Source: Amoebophrya sp. A120 (Eukaryota > Sar > Dinophyceae > Syndiniales > Amoebophryaceae). Taken from it: a stretch of DNA of 64,000 nucleotides. The first letter of the stretch is position 1. Every line of letters starts with the position of its first letter. Position numbers and translations under genes: made by a program. Below, piece by piece: positions 45,011 to 58,019 of the stretch. The stretch spans positions 1,357,199 through 1,421,198 of the forward strand of contig CAJINV010000016.1 of NCBI GenBank assembly GCA_905178155.1. The letters are read 5' to 3'. A model generated the notes under the pieces. That model was given only the letters and a program-made list of their open reading frames with translations, was not told where the DNA came from and made no database searches.

Positions 45011-47931
45011 TCATGATTTACTTCCCATCACATTGAACGCCGCATACACATCCCCACCACCATTTCCATTCATCCCCCTCGTCCCACCCGACCTCACACT
45101 GTCCTTCGAATCCCGCGGCCCGCCGTACGCACTCGGCGACTTGCTGTTGTTGTTTGTATTGGGTGCCGCCCAGAGGAATCCCCTGGCGCGCAGCTCCTGG
45201 CGGATCCGCTTCATGTCCGGACTTGAAGATCCACCACCAGGTGAACCGTTTGGATTTGTCCCCGCTCCTGCACTGTTCCCATTATGAAACGCCGCGTGTA
45301 GGTCTTCAAAGTCCTTCCACAAAACCACCTCTACTCCGTTTTCCGGTATCAAATTTTGCAGGTTCAACATGATCGGCCGGGGCCTGTGGTAAACAAAATT
45401 GTTGCCGTTGTTGTAGCTCCAGTTCGCTCCGTGGTGATTGTTAATGTTGTAGCCAGGTGGACCACCTGAGCTCGACGAACTCATGGCTCTTTGTTGGTTG
45501 TAGAAGTGGTTGTTGAAATTCGTATTCCAATTTGAACCTCCTCCACCATGTGCCGATGTTGATGAATGCTGTTGCGCCAGCGGTAATCCTAGCCCAGGCG
45601 GTGGTATGCTCAGGTCGTTCTCATTTGCCGCGAAAGATTTCGGGACGAACGGCTCTGCGATGGCACGGAGCTGGTGCTGTGGGATGGTGATGTTGGGCCA
45701 GGGATCAGACGCCGGGACGAAATCTGGGATCGCGGATGGCTGCTGCCAGTCTGGAAAAGAATCCGCTGCGGTGTAGGGGTCCTCCGCAACGTTTTGTTGA
45801 GCAGCATGGCTACCGACGCCATCGTAGTTGTTCGCTGCAGCAGTCGCCGTATTTCCAGTACTCCAATCCGCGCCATGACCTACTGCTCCCCCCGTCGCAG
45901 AAGTTGACTGCTGCTGTTCCACCACGCCCTCCAAGCCCGGCGGCCCCGCGATCACCTCTTGCGGTCCGACACGGAGGACGGAAGAACTGCTATCCCCATT
46001 TCCCTTCGACAAAACAACCACATCGTAGGACAAGCACCCGGCTGGATTCTGTAGCCCGGTCGTCAGATTGTCGTAGACGATGTTGCACACAACGCCCTTC
46101 AACCCATTGTAGGGCGAAATCACGTTCTGGAGCTCTACGATCTGGCCGATGAGGAATTCATTTTTCAAAAGTGGCACGACAACCGGAGGTGGCTGGACGA
46201 CAGGTTGTTGCGGGAGAGAAGCTGCTCCTGCTGCTGTGTCTTGGGAGTTCGTCCGATCTGGCGGCACGAATTCCTGCGCGGCGGGGTTCAGATCGTTGGT
46301 ATCGGTCCGGTCGAAGGAACCAGGACTGATGTCGAGTTCCGGAACACCGATTTTGGTGTTTAGCCTGTGAGAATGAATTGATAATTTGTGATGGTGATAT
46401 CCGACGACGCAAAGTTGGGTCATGCTGCAGCGAGAACGACACGTTGGAAACACATTAAAATGTCAAAGTCTCACGCTAACCGTGCTTCATCCGCACAAAT
46501 ACCTCATCACCCCGACCCCGCTGTCGAATCCGTCCCAGGTCTGGAAAAATTCCGACGGCGGATTTCTCATTTCTCCAGTTGTCAGCTCGCTGTCACTCCT
46601 TTTCACGCGATAGGATTTTGTCGACTTCGGCGTGGCTCCATCCTTCACGGAACTTCCCGATCTGCCCCGGGTGGAGAGCCATATCCGCTTCTTTTTCTCC
46701 TCATTACACTTTTGCAGGAACAGCCCCGCAGGCATGGATTTGGAGACATCCACGGGATCGGCAGGACTTATTGCACCACCAGGAGCTCCGTTTTGTGAAG
46801 TAGAGCCACCCCCATCTGCCCCCTTTGGCGAACTGGCGGAAGAACTGGACTTGTTGCCGCTCATGGAGAGCATCACGTTTGTGATCTCGTTGATGTGGAT
46901 GAAGGTGTTCTTGATTGTGACTTTACTATTCCAACCGCTCCTGTTCATCAGGTTCAGCTGCCGTTCCATTGCAATTGGACTGGAAGGCAGCGACATCTGG
47001 AGTTTGGAGTCGGATTGGATCGTCGAGGTTTGCAGCGTCTGCTCGTCGTCCAAAAGCACGGCTTCCTGCAACTTCGCGCGCCGCAGCTCCACCGTCGGGC
47101 TCGTGCGAATCTCCAGAGAAGCAGTGTCCGTTGGGTTGTAGGTCTGATAGATTGATTTTGATTCTCGAGGAGGTCCTACGTGGAGGTGAGCCACTTGAAC
47201 CTTGGCTCATTCAAATTCTGCATGAGACAGGTTTCCATCACCATCTCCATCTTTTCGCTCTTTATGAATCATGAAAAGGTCGCCCATGACACAGTCATAC
47301 TCACCTGTTGGTCGGCGCCACCTCCGGGCGGAGCTGGTGATGCTGTATTTGGTGAGGATCCACCTCCGGCACCTGCTTCGTATCAAATGTAAAACAAAGT
47401 GTCTGGGTCTGGAAGAGTATAGACTTGTCATGCAGATTTTCCATGACCCATGAGGTCTGCGTCTGGAATGCGGGACTTAGCATGACAGACTCTGCGAGGC
47501 CTCTGCCATGCCTATTCTGCATGAGAGACTCCGTTCCAACGTGGTCAAAAGTGGACAGCTTTTGGCACTCATGCAACACAGATTTTTGCATGCTTCAGAT
47601 TTACCATGACACGTTGCAATCTTCCAGACGCAGACTACACTTTTGCAATTCATACTTCGCGACCCGTGTCAACATCCTGCTTCCGCAACACGTGTATTGT
47701 CCTCTCCGCCCCAACACCATAGCTTTCCGCTTTTAAAGTTGCGGAGAAATTCTCCTCCACAAACACCCGCAGCTGCTTCCGGTCGTCGGGGGAAAGCGTT
47801 GCGGGTAAGCTCAGGATGGCACCGAGCCTTTTTTTCTCCGCGAACTGCGAGATCTGTTCGAGGAGACCGTCCATCATAATACTTGGGATCAGGATGGTGG
47901 AAGAAGAGGAAGAAGAACAAGAACTTTTCAA
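45011..47931 (-). CDS. R3H-domain protein, putative RNA/ssDNA binding (799 aa)
   Basis: Exons: 47931-47655, 47380-47305, 47200-46503, 46364-45011; one introner (47381-47654) and two GT-AG introns (47201-47304, 46365-46502). Net 2,400 nt in frame. Residues about 25-85 look like an R3H domain: LPATLSPDDRKQLRVFVEE, then a Gly-rich turn and AERTIHVLRK. Further on, FLIGQIVELQNVISPYNGL (about residue 415) resembles a KOW/SH3-like barrel strand. The rest is low-complexity Gly/Asn/Gln/Ser, typical of RNP-granule proteins. A role in RNA metabolism follows from the R3H family; the target is unknown. A downstream methionine (MMDGLLEQ) is an alternative start. Confidence 0.78.
47381..47654. mobile_element. 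Introner, family A, in the R3H gene
   Basis: 274 bp, TATCAAATG...CAATTCATA. Duplication CTTCG. Removal joins DTGRE to AGAGGGSS. Near-copy of the element in PurM at 2941-3201. Confidence 0.94.
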
Positions 47932-48199
47932 CAGAGCATGAGACTGGAACTATATGTGATGTCACTTCTCGTTCTCACTCAAAGCGGCGTGCGATGTTGG
48001 GTGCGAAGTAAGCTACTTACTCAACACTAGAAAGCTGCAATCCACCAGCTGCTGACAGTGAAACAGCTGCAATCAACCAGCTGGGTGAGTCAGTGCCGCA
48101 GAGAACTGCTGCCACAAACCAACACCGCTACTTCCGTACGACAACACCCATCTCCTCGCGGTGGACACACTCACTGCTTACACATACGACCCACCACGG

Positions 48200-49070
48200 C
48201 CTTTTCTCTCGGCTCACATTCCGGCGCGCGCGCGCCCTCATATTGCATAAGAAAATAACTGCGCATGGGGCTGCAGACGACGCCCAGGGGCCCGCGCCAC
48301 ACGGGTTAGGGCGCAGCAACAAGCGCTGCGGTATTACGCGCTACACCCCCCGGCGGGCGCCCGTCTGGGCTTGCCACAAAAAGCCACCAAAGCCTGCGCA
48401 GAAGGGGGCCGGGACGGAGCCCAGGGGGCAAGGCGCGCGAACAGGGCCGCCGGGCAACCAATGGGGCCGACAACAAGCAACGCCGGCAAAACATGGCGAA
48501 AGCGGCCCGCCTTTCTGGCCGCCCGCGCTTCGCCGGCTGGCTTGGCGGGTCGGAGCGGAAAAACAGCGACCAGCAACCGGCCGCGGCTGTGGCCTTACTG
48601 CGAGAAGCATAGACACAGAGGCGCGGCGCTTTCTTGTAGATGCGCCGGCGCTGCGTGGCTCTTCTTATAGATAGGAGGGCTTTGCCGGCCCGGCCCACCA
48701 CCGACGAAACTCGTCGGCGCCATTTTCGTCTTCCGTATCAGAGAAGACGCCATCGACATTCTCAACGTCCGAAGCGCCCTCGGGGACGGCGATGTCCCGA
48801 GGCGTGAGGTTGGTCTTAGCGTTCGGGCCCCGCTCGAAAATGTGCTGCAGTAAGGTGACGCTCGGGCGTTTTTTCGAACACGCGGGCCCAACACATGCTG
48901 CGAAGGAGACGCGTGCCACGCTGCTCCACGAAATTGGTGCCGCGCGAATTGGTTTCCCCGGTCGGCGATCACGCCCTAGGCAACCGAGCCCATCGAGACA
49001 ATGGAGGAGCGCGGGCGGATCATTCGGAACAAGCTCCACCCAGCCACACCTCCAGCATATCCCAATACAA
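48200..49070. other. Intergenic GC-rich island
   Basis: GC-rich stretch in the spacer between 47,932 and 50,031. A minus-strand frame ends with VPEGASDVENVDGVFSDTED and could be a decayed coding fragment. Shares CAACCAATGGG and GCCGGC-rich words with the island at 12.0 kb. The rest of the spacer (49,070-50,031) is AT-rich and featureless. Confidence 0.5.
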
Positions 49071-50031
49071 GAGCGCCGGCATCTTGTTTCCTACTGACCG
49101 TAAAGCCTACAGGTTCGAAAGATAGATGAGTGCGAGTAAGGTAGTAAAAACACGCAGATATAAACGAGTTGGTTTTGGTCTAATTCTAATGTAAGATGAT
49201 GCTTACTAGCGCTCATTTATCTCATGCTCTTTCCAACAGTAGTGGTGGTGTCTGGCACTACTCACCGCAACAGCCCTCGTCTCTCAAAAGGTACAAAAAC
49301 ATCCCCCTTCTTCAATTACAATCAACGCATGATGTTGCAGGATCTCGATTGAGCAGTAGAAGGCACACGGCGTGTCTCTTTGACGAGTACATAGAGTGAG
49401 CCGCAACCCTATCGCCTGGCGGTCTATTCTCATACCGTCGTGGTAGTTAAGAAGCAATCTCCAAACCGAAATTGCTGATTGCGTGGACGAGCCGTGAAGG
49501 TGCGTGGAAACTATGGGCATGACGGTTTGGGACCGCCACGACGCTGAACAACACCTAGCTCTCCGAAACAGAGAAAACATACAACACGATCGCGAAAGAG
49601 GTTTCGAATGAGCTGCGGGATCATCATTCCCCTATGATCAAATTACTTTTTGTGCTTTGCAATTGCAACGTGTTACGGTTAAATCTAGGTATCTTTATCG
49701 CTTGAAATTTTAAACTGAAAGTGGCCTTGTCTGTGAAGAACGGAAGAGTGAAGCTAAAGACCACTTCGCACAGAAATCGAAGATGAAAAATGAATCAACA
49801 GAAAAAAATTAAAATTTAAATTACTTGAATGCGCAAACAATCTCGTGAATTTCTGTAGCGTTTGTTCCGGTGTGGAAAATGTACTGATAGCACAGTAGAT
49901 GAAAATCGACACGACATGACTACACTGATATTATCTTGCACATACAACACTTGTCCTCGGAGTAGGGCTAGGGGGAAGAGATTCGAATTACTTCGATAAG
50001 CAACAAGACCTATTTTGATATTGCACACGAC

Positions 50032-53000
50032 CTAATCGTCCTCCTCCGTGCTGTTTCCACGAGTGCTGCCTTCGCGACTGGTTTTTTTAGTATTTTTCAA
50101 CGCGAAGATTGACTTTGCAGTGTGCACATGATGGTGCACCAGCTTTCCCATCTGCGTGCTCTTCCTCCCGCTAGGTGTTGTACCATCTTGTTCGTCCAGT
50201 TTACTTTTGCGTGCGCTCGTCCGTCCATCCGCGGTGCCGCCTTTTTTGGGGTGCAAATGGAGACCACCGCCTTTCGCACTGCCGTCCGACTCTTCGCTTT
50301 TGCGGCTGCTTTTCCGGTTGCTCGTGCTTTTTCGCTCTTTGCTTGTCCTGTCTTTGTCGCCGCCGATTACTTTGTGGTGATGGTGCTGCCCGTGGGTTTT
50401 GATAGCCTCTTCCATGTTGTAATCGTCCTCCTCGTCGTCCGAAGCGCCGCCTTGCGACTTCCTTTTCTTCGTGTCGCCCTTCTTTCCCCCAGCCGCTTTC
50501 GTAGAAGTACCGGCTCCGCCGCCCGGGCTCGGCTTCCGCTCCTTCCGCGGTGCCGCAACTTTGGGCATCAGATCGCTGGGCATCTGCAGTGTGGGCACGC
50601 TGGAGGGCAGTCCATAGCCCGTGCCCCGAACTTTTTTCTTGTGGTCCTCTATCCCAAGGAAAAACGTCCCCACTCCATAGTTGTCATGCAGATTTGCAGC
50701 TACAGGAAGATTTGTTGTAATGCGCATCCCCATGAGAGGCATTTCCAATCGCGCTATGGTGGACTCCGTAATGCTATAAACAGGATGAGTAGATGGGTTT
50801 GTGCTGCCGCTGTACTTGCTAAACTGCACTACAATACAGAGGCGAACTTGTCGTGCTTGACTCCCAAAACTTCTCGATTTGTGTTGCGAGATCCCCATCT
50901 TGACTCTGGGGTGGGGACGTTTTTACACAGGATATCCTCCGAATAATCGTTTTCCTCGTCAGAGTCGTTGGTCAACTTGGTAGTGTGCCTCTTCTTTCCT
51001 CTTTCATCGGTACAGACAAACACTTTACACAGCATGACGATGCCCCCCGTGGCGATGATCCCCACGGCAATGAGAACGACCGTAATCGTGCTGCCTCCCT
51101 CCTCTTCTGCTCCCGTGCCAGCACCTCCCGAGGTTGTGTTGTTCTTGTCACCTCCAGATGAACTACCCGACTGCGGTTGTTGCTCGGTGCTGCTTGGTTC
51201 CGGCGTGCTAGTCCCAGTACCACCTTGTTGTTGCGACTGCGTTGACGGACCGGCTGTTGATGTGGGCGTTGGGAATGAAGTAGAAGAGACGGTGGCTGCT
51301 GCGGTGGTGGTTGTTGTCGTCGAAGTGGATTTGAGCCATGCCGCGCTGTACCCGCCCATGCAATCTTGGCCTGGTTCGCAGTGGTGTCCGTAGTATTTCA
51401 ACGGATTGTCCCAGCCTTCTGCTTGATAAGGGCAAAATGCGGCCCATGCCGCCTGAGGATTCCCGTTATGTCGTTTTACCATCTCTTCATAGTTTATGCA
51501 GATCCCCGTTTCCAAAACTTCGGTGTAGCCTGGAAACGCTAGGTTTGCTACGCCTGGTCCGATCCACCAGTGTGGGTAGTCGTAGTCACTATGTTCAATG
51601 TTCCGTGTCCCTGTTATACTGTTGTACCAAGCTCCTATCCTGCTGTCTAGGCTTGGATCGCTCTTGTAGCACCATACGCAGGTATTTTGGAACTTTTCTA
51701 CTGCTCCGCTTGGATTCCCTGCGAGCGCGGTGGATGCCCCTTCTGGCGCACAAAACATGGGAGGCGGCAGGTCCGGGGTTGTCAACAGATGCTGATTTTC
51801 TGCCACTAGTCGCGAACCGATCAGCTCGTCGAAAGGACTGGGAGTTGGCAGCGCGGGATCGGTGGGCAAACGCTCAAGACTGTACACTATGGAAGCGTCA
51901 GGACCGAAATCGACAAAGTTAAAATAATTTGTCATGCATAAACTGCAAGGCATCAAGTGCCTCTCTTGCAGGGATGGCAAGCGAGGTCGACTGTCAGCCT
52001 GTTTGGGGTCTGCGATAGAGCTGCGAAAGTAGCACGACAGCAGCCGCCTTCTGTCCCCAAACAGCATGACAGACTGGATTTAGACGGTGCTGAAATTTGT
52101 CATGCGTCGCTTGGAAATTGACCTTCCAACTGGTATCGATTTTATGCATTACAAGTTCTTTCAACTTTGTCGATTTCGATCCTGACAGTTCCATATACAC
52201 TGCGCACCCGGAATTATATGATGGCGCTTGGGCGCTCCAATAGGTTCGAATCGTCAAATCGGCCAGATCAGTATGGAGCCAAAAAAGTGCAACTCACGTT
52301 CAACGCCAGTTTTCGCTTTCATCGGCGTCAATTTTTGCACATCCATATCATGCTTCTAAAGAGCAACCGAATGTTGACATAGATTTTTGAAGATGTCAGG
52401 TGCAGGCGCAGCTGCACCCAAAGCAAATCCAAGTCGTCTGAATCTCGATCTGGAAAGTACCACCTCCATGCGTTATATGCTTTCCTGAGCGAAAATCATG
52501 CTTTTCCCTCTTACTTTCTGTTCCTGCGTCACTGGTGCATCACAAAATCCGTTCTTGAACGTAGCACTTTTTTGCACGATGATACTTCGCGGGCCCATCC
52601 GACAGCTCGGCGGAGCTGTGCAGGAGGGGATTACCTCCAGCAGCACCGCCTATGCTATGTAAATTTCCTGTACATGTACAAAATGCATGACAAATTTCGC
52701 TAACTTGCAGTGTCCAACTTGTCATGCTACACTAGGACTGAAGGCAAGTTTTGTCATGCAGAGACTGCATTTGTACATGTACAGGAAATTTACTGTGGAT
52801 ACCGCCGCCTTCAATTACATGGCCCGCAGGATTGTAGTCCCTCGTCGCAGCAGCTCCTTCACCATGATTTTGCGTCGATGATGATGTCGTCGTCATCGCA
52901 GGTCGTGCCGCTTTGTAGTCACCAAACTGCACAACATGCACATCATTCGCATTCACAAACGAGGACTTCAAGTTGTTATTCTTGAAGATTTTGCGCAATT

Positions 53001-53280
53001 TGCTGCCAGCCGAAACGCCAGACCTAGCTGCAGCCGCGCTCCGACTCTTCACCGTCTTCTTTTTCGCGAACAAGGATATTGCCGTTGCGCGGTGAAGCAG
53101 CGACGTGTTGAGGTGGATACACTGATGCAGGAGCACCGCCGCAGCAGGAGCGCAGAGGAACCGCACATGCAGTCGGAGCGGTCTAGACAAGGAGGGGCCA
53201 AGGAGTCGTCCCTGCTTGTCTTTGGCGCAGGTGGAAACAAAAATCATGCTGCCCCTGATTGTTCTGTCGCCCGCCTTCAC
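50032..53280 (-). CDS. Membrane protein with Cys-containing ectodomain, Ser/Thr stalk and basic tail (723 aa)
   Basis: Exons (5-bp duplications included): 53280-52802, 52650-52585, 52271-52196, 51887-50935, 50649-50032. Four introners are removed (52651-52801, 52272-52584, 51888-52195, 50650-50934), giving 2,172 nt with the frame kept. A hydrophobic stretch near residues 40-55 (FLCAPAAAVLLHQCI) may be a signal or anchor. The middle has paired Cys (CVWC, CxPYQ, CEPGQDCMGGY), then a Thr/Ser/Pro-rich stalk, a TM segment (TITVVLIAVGIIATGGIVML) and a Lys/Ser-rich cytosolic tail of about 220 residues. No family recognised. The link between the first two exons and the rest rests on introner 52272-52584, whose duplication is poor, so a split into two genes is possible. 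Confidence 0.68.
50650..50934. mobile_element. Introner, family B, in the Ser/Thr-stalk membrane protein
   Basis: 285 bp, TATCCCAAGG...CAGGATA with AAAACGTCCCCAC arms. Duplication TCCTC. A diverged member of the family at 3265 and 30832. Confidence 0.93.
51888..52195. mobile_element. Introner, family G, in the Ser/Thr-stalk membrane protein
   Basis: 308 bp with long arms (TATGGAAGCGTC; AAATCGACAAAGTT). Duplication TACAC. Same family as 55751-56057, opposite orientation. Confidence 0.93.
52272..52584. mobile_element. Probable introner, family K, in the Ser/Thr-stalk membrane protein
   Basis: About 313 bp, ends TATGGAGCC and GATGATA with CAAAAAAGTGC / GCACTTTTTTG arms. No clear target duplication (ATCAG versus CTTCG). 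Removal together with 5 bp keeps the frame across both sides, which is the main support. Confidence 0.6.
52651..52801. mobile_element. Introner, family F, in the Ser/Thr-stalk membrane protein
   Basis: 151 bp, arms AAATTTCCTGTACATGTACA and complement; ends TATGC/GGATA. Duplication CCGCC. The duplication allows a GC-AG splice. Confidence 0.92.
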
Positions 53281-54357
53281 GCCAACATGGAGGAATAATT
53301 CCTATCTGGTTTACTTTCCGCGGATGGAGCCGCAAAAGCGGAGTGGGATAAGGATAACAACAAAACAAAAACGTAAAATCAAAGACGGGGCTGGCTCCTA
53401 GAGGTTATGTACTTGTAGTGGTCGGGGAATGTTATTTGTTCTAACGGGGGAATAAAAATGTGGGAAAGAGATTGAGCAGGGTTCGTACAAGGAGTGAGGT
53501 TTTGCCTGTGTGTGGGTGTAACCATATTCGGAAAAATTGCAGAGAAGTCAGTCACAGTGGACACAAAATGGCGCACTAACCTAGAACGAAGTCAACGCGA
53601 CGCTTTCAAGTCGAACCGAGCAACACGAATATGGTGGCTCTAGTGTAGTATTCTTGGTACGTATTGCTCATACCTCCAATATGTTTGCAGTTGCACGAAG
53701 TAGAGGTGGACGAATCTTCACAAAATCTGTGACCGTCACGACACGAAAGACGACCGGGGACGCAAAACTGTAAATTATAGGCAAACTAGACCGAGCAAAA
53801 CTCTGGGCGTAAGAAGCAGCGACTTATCTTTGTATGTGTATGACGATCCAACCGAAAACAGATCACAACGGTAAAACCGAGACGAGCACGGCGGCTAGCG
53901 GAAAATGAAATTCGTTTCTCCTACGGACGAAGATTTTCCACACCCGTGACCGTGCGCTGTTCTTTTTAGGTACTTTTTCTGCGGAAAATGAAATGGCTTT
54001 CGAAAGAAATGTCATATTTGGGGTCGTGTCAAAGTCAAGAAGCCATATAATCTACTTGCTAAACTGTTCATAAAAAAAGAAGAAACGCAGAGGAGCAACA
54101 AGATGTAGTTTCAATAAAAAACGCGTGCTCATGATATACGAATCTGATCAAAAGCATTGGTCGCCATAGGAGAAACAAACAAGCAGCGTTTTCATTTTCA
54201 TCTTCAGCACTGTCTATCAGAGCGATAAAAAATTTCTGAAAACTTTCTTGCGCCAGCACGCTGTCATGCTACTCCTCCTACATGAATCTAAAATTGTACT
54301 CGATGAACCGGGTTGAAAGAAGAACCTTTTTCAGGCTGGGGTCGTCTTCGTACAGGT
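53281..54357. other. Spacer
   Basis: AT-rich, no gene or introner seen. Confidence 0.55.
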
Positions 54358-57151
54358 TTATTGCTTGAACTTGGGGTAATGCTGCAGAGAAAACAGAAAA
54401 AAATATTACAATCTCGACGTTGACAAATGAAAAAAAAAAGAAATGATATGAAAAAAAAAAAATGCGCGTAAAAAATAAATGGTAGTATCTATAATCATGC
54501 ACCTCCTGCTGATTTTGGTTTTGCATCAAAGACCTGTGAATCATATGTGCACGAGGTCGGTGCAATCAAAACTTCTTGTCCTACTCTGCTGGAATTTCGG
54601 GATTGGTTTTTTTCTTCTTGATCTTCTTCTTCATGCTGCGATTTTTCCCGCTCCTGCTGCTTCCCTCTGACTTTCCCGATGTGATCTCCCCCGAGGTAAC
54701 CGAGAGGTCCCCCCCGGTGGGTTTCTTCTTCAGTTTGCCTTTGCTCCTCGTCTTTTTCAGGCTTTGGCTTATCGAGAGGAAATTTATTAATTCATTCCTG
54801 TACACATACAATTACGAGGAAATCCAAATGGTGATATTGCATGACAGAACCCTGTTTGTGCGCGTACCCTATTCAGTTTCAGCGTTGCAAGTGGTTTCCG
54901 TTTCGTATTTTTGGCTATGGCTTGCTCTTTCCAATCATTTGTCTTTGTCATGATCTAATCCATGCATAATTTCAATTTCCATTTCTTGTCAATGTACAGG
55001 AAATAAAATCATCTGTACTTGCATAGTGCTCTTCCCCTTCGAGGAATTATAGCCGCTCTCGGTTCCCGTCACGGAGGTGGCTCCGGAGGTCGCTCCCGAG
55101 GTCTCGCCGCCCGCTCCTTGCCCGGGGGTCTTTTTCCGCCGCGCGGATTTTTTCTTGATTTTCCGGGCCGCCTTCATGGCGCTGCCCAGCTGCGACATGG
55201 CTTTGGCTCCCCCCGGTGAGGGGACCATCATGCCCGACTGGATGGGTGCCCCGGAGAGCAGCACCCCGGCTCCCGACGGCATCCCGGGGCCTTCGGACGG
55301 CCCCATGGGGTGCAGAAACGTCGTAGACTGGTGATGTAGAAGCTTCTTCGCGCTTGCCGACCCCGACGTCGATTTGGCCGCAGACGAATTCGCACCACTC
55401 GGGAGAGCCGCCCCCGATAAAATACCGCTTTTACTGAGTAGTTGCGCTCCTTCGGACGCCGCCTCGTACGCGCCTCGCACGCTGTCCAGTGGTTGCTTCG
55501 AGGACTTCTTCTTCACAATTTTCTTCTTCTTCTTCTCCTCTGGTTTATTGGGGGCGTAGGAGGTGATCTGACCAGATTCCACGTTGTTCGTGGGAACCCC
55601 TGTGTCCGTTTCAATCAGCGCCTTCGACGCCATTGCCAAGCCGCTCGGAAGCGCTTTAAAACCGCCCGCCACGCTGCCCAGCGCCGAGATCGCGGCCGAG
55701 CCGCCCGTCGCGGAGCCGCGGCCAGATTTTGATGTTGCGCTCGGGGGCGATATGGAACTGTCAAAATCGAAATCGTCAAAGTTGGAATGATTTGCCATGC
55801 ATAAAATGGATGCCAGTTGTAACCTAGCTTCCAAGTGGCGCATGACAAATTTGGGTAAAACGAAAATTCAGTTTGTCATGCTGTTCGGGTAAGGGCGACG
55901 CCTTTTGTCATGCTATTTTGGCAGCTCTGTCGCAGACCCCAAACAGGCTGACTGTCGGCCTCACTTGCCATCCCTGCAAGAGAGGCATTTCGTGTCTTGC
56001 AATTTATGCATGAGAAATCATTTCAATTTTGACGATTTCAGTCCGGACGCTTCCATAGGCGAGGCGGTCGACGGATTTGCGACGGCAGCGCGGTTGTCGT
56101 AGCTCTCGGGAGCCAGCACGGGGGAGCCGCGGTTGTCGTAGCTCTCGGGGGCCACCACGGGGCCGTCGGGAAAGTCGTCGTCTTCGGGCGCAATGGTACC
56201 CGGCTGGACCGGCGGCTCTTCTTGCTGGCCGGCGGGAATAGTAGGAGCAGCTCCCGCCGCTCCGCCAGAAATAAGGTCATTCAAAGTTGTGCCGGTAGCT
56301 GCTGCACCAGCTTGTTCTTGCGCAACAACATCTACTCCCGGCTTGACTTCACCTTGCTGACTCTGCCGGGTTTTCTGGCTTGTTTCCCCGCTCGAATTCA
56401 ACGCAGGAACATCGACCTGTTGTCCTGGTTGTAGTCCTCGTTCTTGTCCAATCTTGCTCCCGCGTGAGGCCTTGTGAGCGGCCGTTCCGAAGTTTTCGCC
56501 GCCCTTCATGCTGTCGCCCGTGTCGGGGATTTCCACGGGGCGGACGCAGACGCAGCAGGTGAGCAGACAGAGCATCACGGACGCGCCAAAGATGATGACC
56601 TGCAGCAAGGCCATGCGGAACCACCAGGAGAATTTTGTCCTCGCCTTGACCCTTCCCACAGTTTCTGTGACGTTTTCTGCGTCCGCGTCGGTGTTGCCGT
56701 CCTCATTTTCGGACGAATGTTGGTGGGAGAATTTCCTTCTAGCGTGGAGGTTCAACTCGGAATGTTGTTTCTGCAAAGTGGACGCGGAGCTCCTTTCAGG
56801 GTAATCTGCAACTTGTTCTTCGGCAGAACGAGCAGCAGCTTTTTCAATCTCTACACCGACCGCTTCCTCTGCAGAGAGAGCTTGAGCTGTCAAGTGTTCG
56901 TATTGCGTTTCCACCTCCGCTTCCGGCGTGTTCACTTCCGCCGCCCTCGTCCGTGCGCCCGCTGCATTCTTCTTATTTTTCTTGTATTTCAAATGTTGCG
57001 CGAGGTTCACATTTTTTACCCGCTTTTTCCTCCCCTGTACCCGATAGGTGTAGGAGGAGACGAGGAGGGAGACGGACGAACTGAAGATCGACTCCTGCAG
57101 GAGGCAGGAAAGCCAGAAGAAATCCGAAACCAGCCGCGTTAAACACGACAT
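54358..57151 (-). CDS. Membrane protein with basic Ser/Lys-rich tail (682 aa), unknown function
   Basis: Exons (5-bp duplications included): 57151-56058, 55750-55026, 54769-54585, 54533-54503, 54381-54358. Two introners (55751-56057, 54770-55025) and two small GT-AG introns (54534-54584, 54382-54502); net 2,049 nt, in frame to a TAA at 54358. N-terminal hydrophobic segments (FFWLSCLLQESIF, SVSLLVSSY) are followed by a Lys-rich region, an acidic/Ala-rich stretch and a clear TM segment (MALLQVIIFGASVMLCLLTC, about residue 197). The C-terminal half is low-complexity with a duplicated APESYDNR peptide and repeated Lys clusters. No family recognised. The last two micro-exons are predicted from splice signals only. 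Confidence 0.65.
54770..55025. mobile_element. Introner, family F-like, in the basic-tail membrane protein
   Basis: 256 bp, TATCGAGAGG...CTTGCATA with ATTCCTGTACA and TGTACAGGAA arms. Duplication TGGCT/GTGCT (three of five match). Removal keeps the frame into LKKTRSKGKLKKK. Confidence 0.8.
55751..56057. mobile_element. Introner, family G, in the basic-tail membrane protein
   Basis: 307 bp, TATGGAACTGTC...TTCCATA. Duplication GGCGA. Removal joins PSTASP to PSATSKSGRG. Confidence 0.94.
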
Positions 57152-58019
57152 GGTGACTGGTGGATTTTGATATGTGAAGTGGTTTGTAAATTTGGTACTG
57201 CTATTGCTACTAACTTGGAAATGGAAAAGTAATCATGTCATAATTTCTAATCGTGGGGGGATAGTGTACAATGGGTGATGCATATTTTTTTGCATACGGG
57301 GTGCGAAATCTCATCCTTCACCTGGTGCCATTTTTAGAAACAAAGAAGCAATACTGGTAGGTAGATCATGAAACATTGCTATCCTTTCCTTTACGAATAA
57401 AAACGAAGAGAATAAAGATAGAGCGCACGACCACGAAGAGAAAAGCGAGGCGTGAACTACGGTTGCTGCACGAGGAGAAGTTACACACACGAAGGACGAT
57501 ACCGAAGATGTTGAAATGCGTTCACCGTGAACGATCAACCGAACAATCGGCTTTACTTTGTGGACGAAGAAAGTCGAAAACCTAAACCGATGAGCTTTCA
57601 CTTAAATCCAAAAGCGACGAAGTCACAAACACGAACCGACTCATCGACGACTAGGAGCGACTTGGCAAAGAATTATTTACGGGGATCGATGTACCAGCTA
57701 TAGCGCTTGGCTTCTACTCTTACGCTTCTGCCGCGTAGCCATCCTGCGTAAAGTTACACAGGAGCGAATGATGGCGTTGAATTCGATTTGAACGCGCAGG
57801 AGTTTGAAGAACGCATGGAAAGTTGAATGTTTTTCGCTTCCACGAGGCGCTCACTGGCACTGTCGGTCGAAATGAATTATTTAAACCTCGGGAGATGAAA
57901 GTACAATCGGAATGGGTTCTACTCAAAAGCTTTCTGGCAACGCGGCACTCTTACCCTCCACCACACAAATCAGAGTCACACGCATAATTCGACGCTCACA
58001 GAGCGATTGTAGTAACCTT
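57152..58019. other. Spacer
   Basis: No gene or introner seen; short open frames only. Confidence 0.55.
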
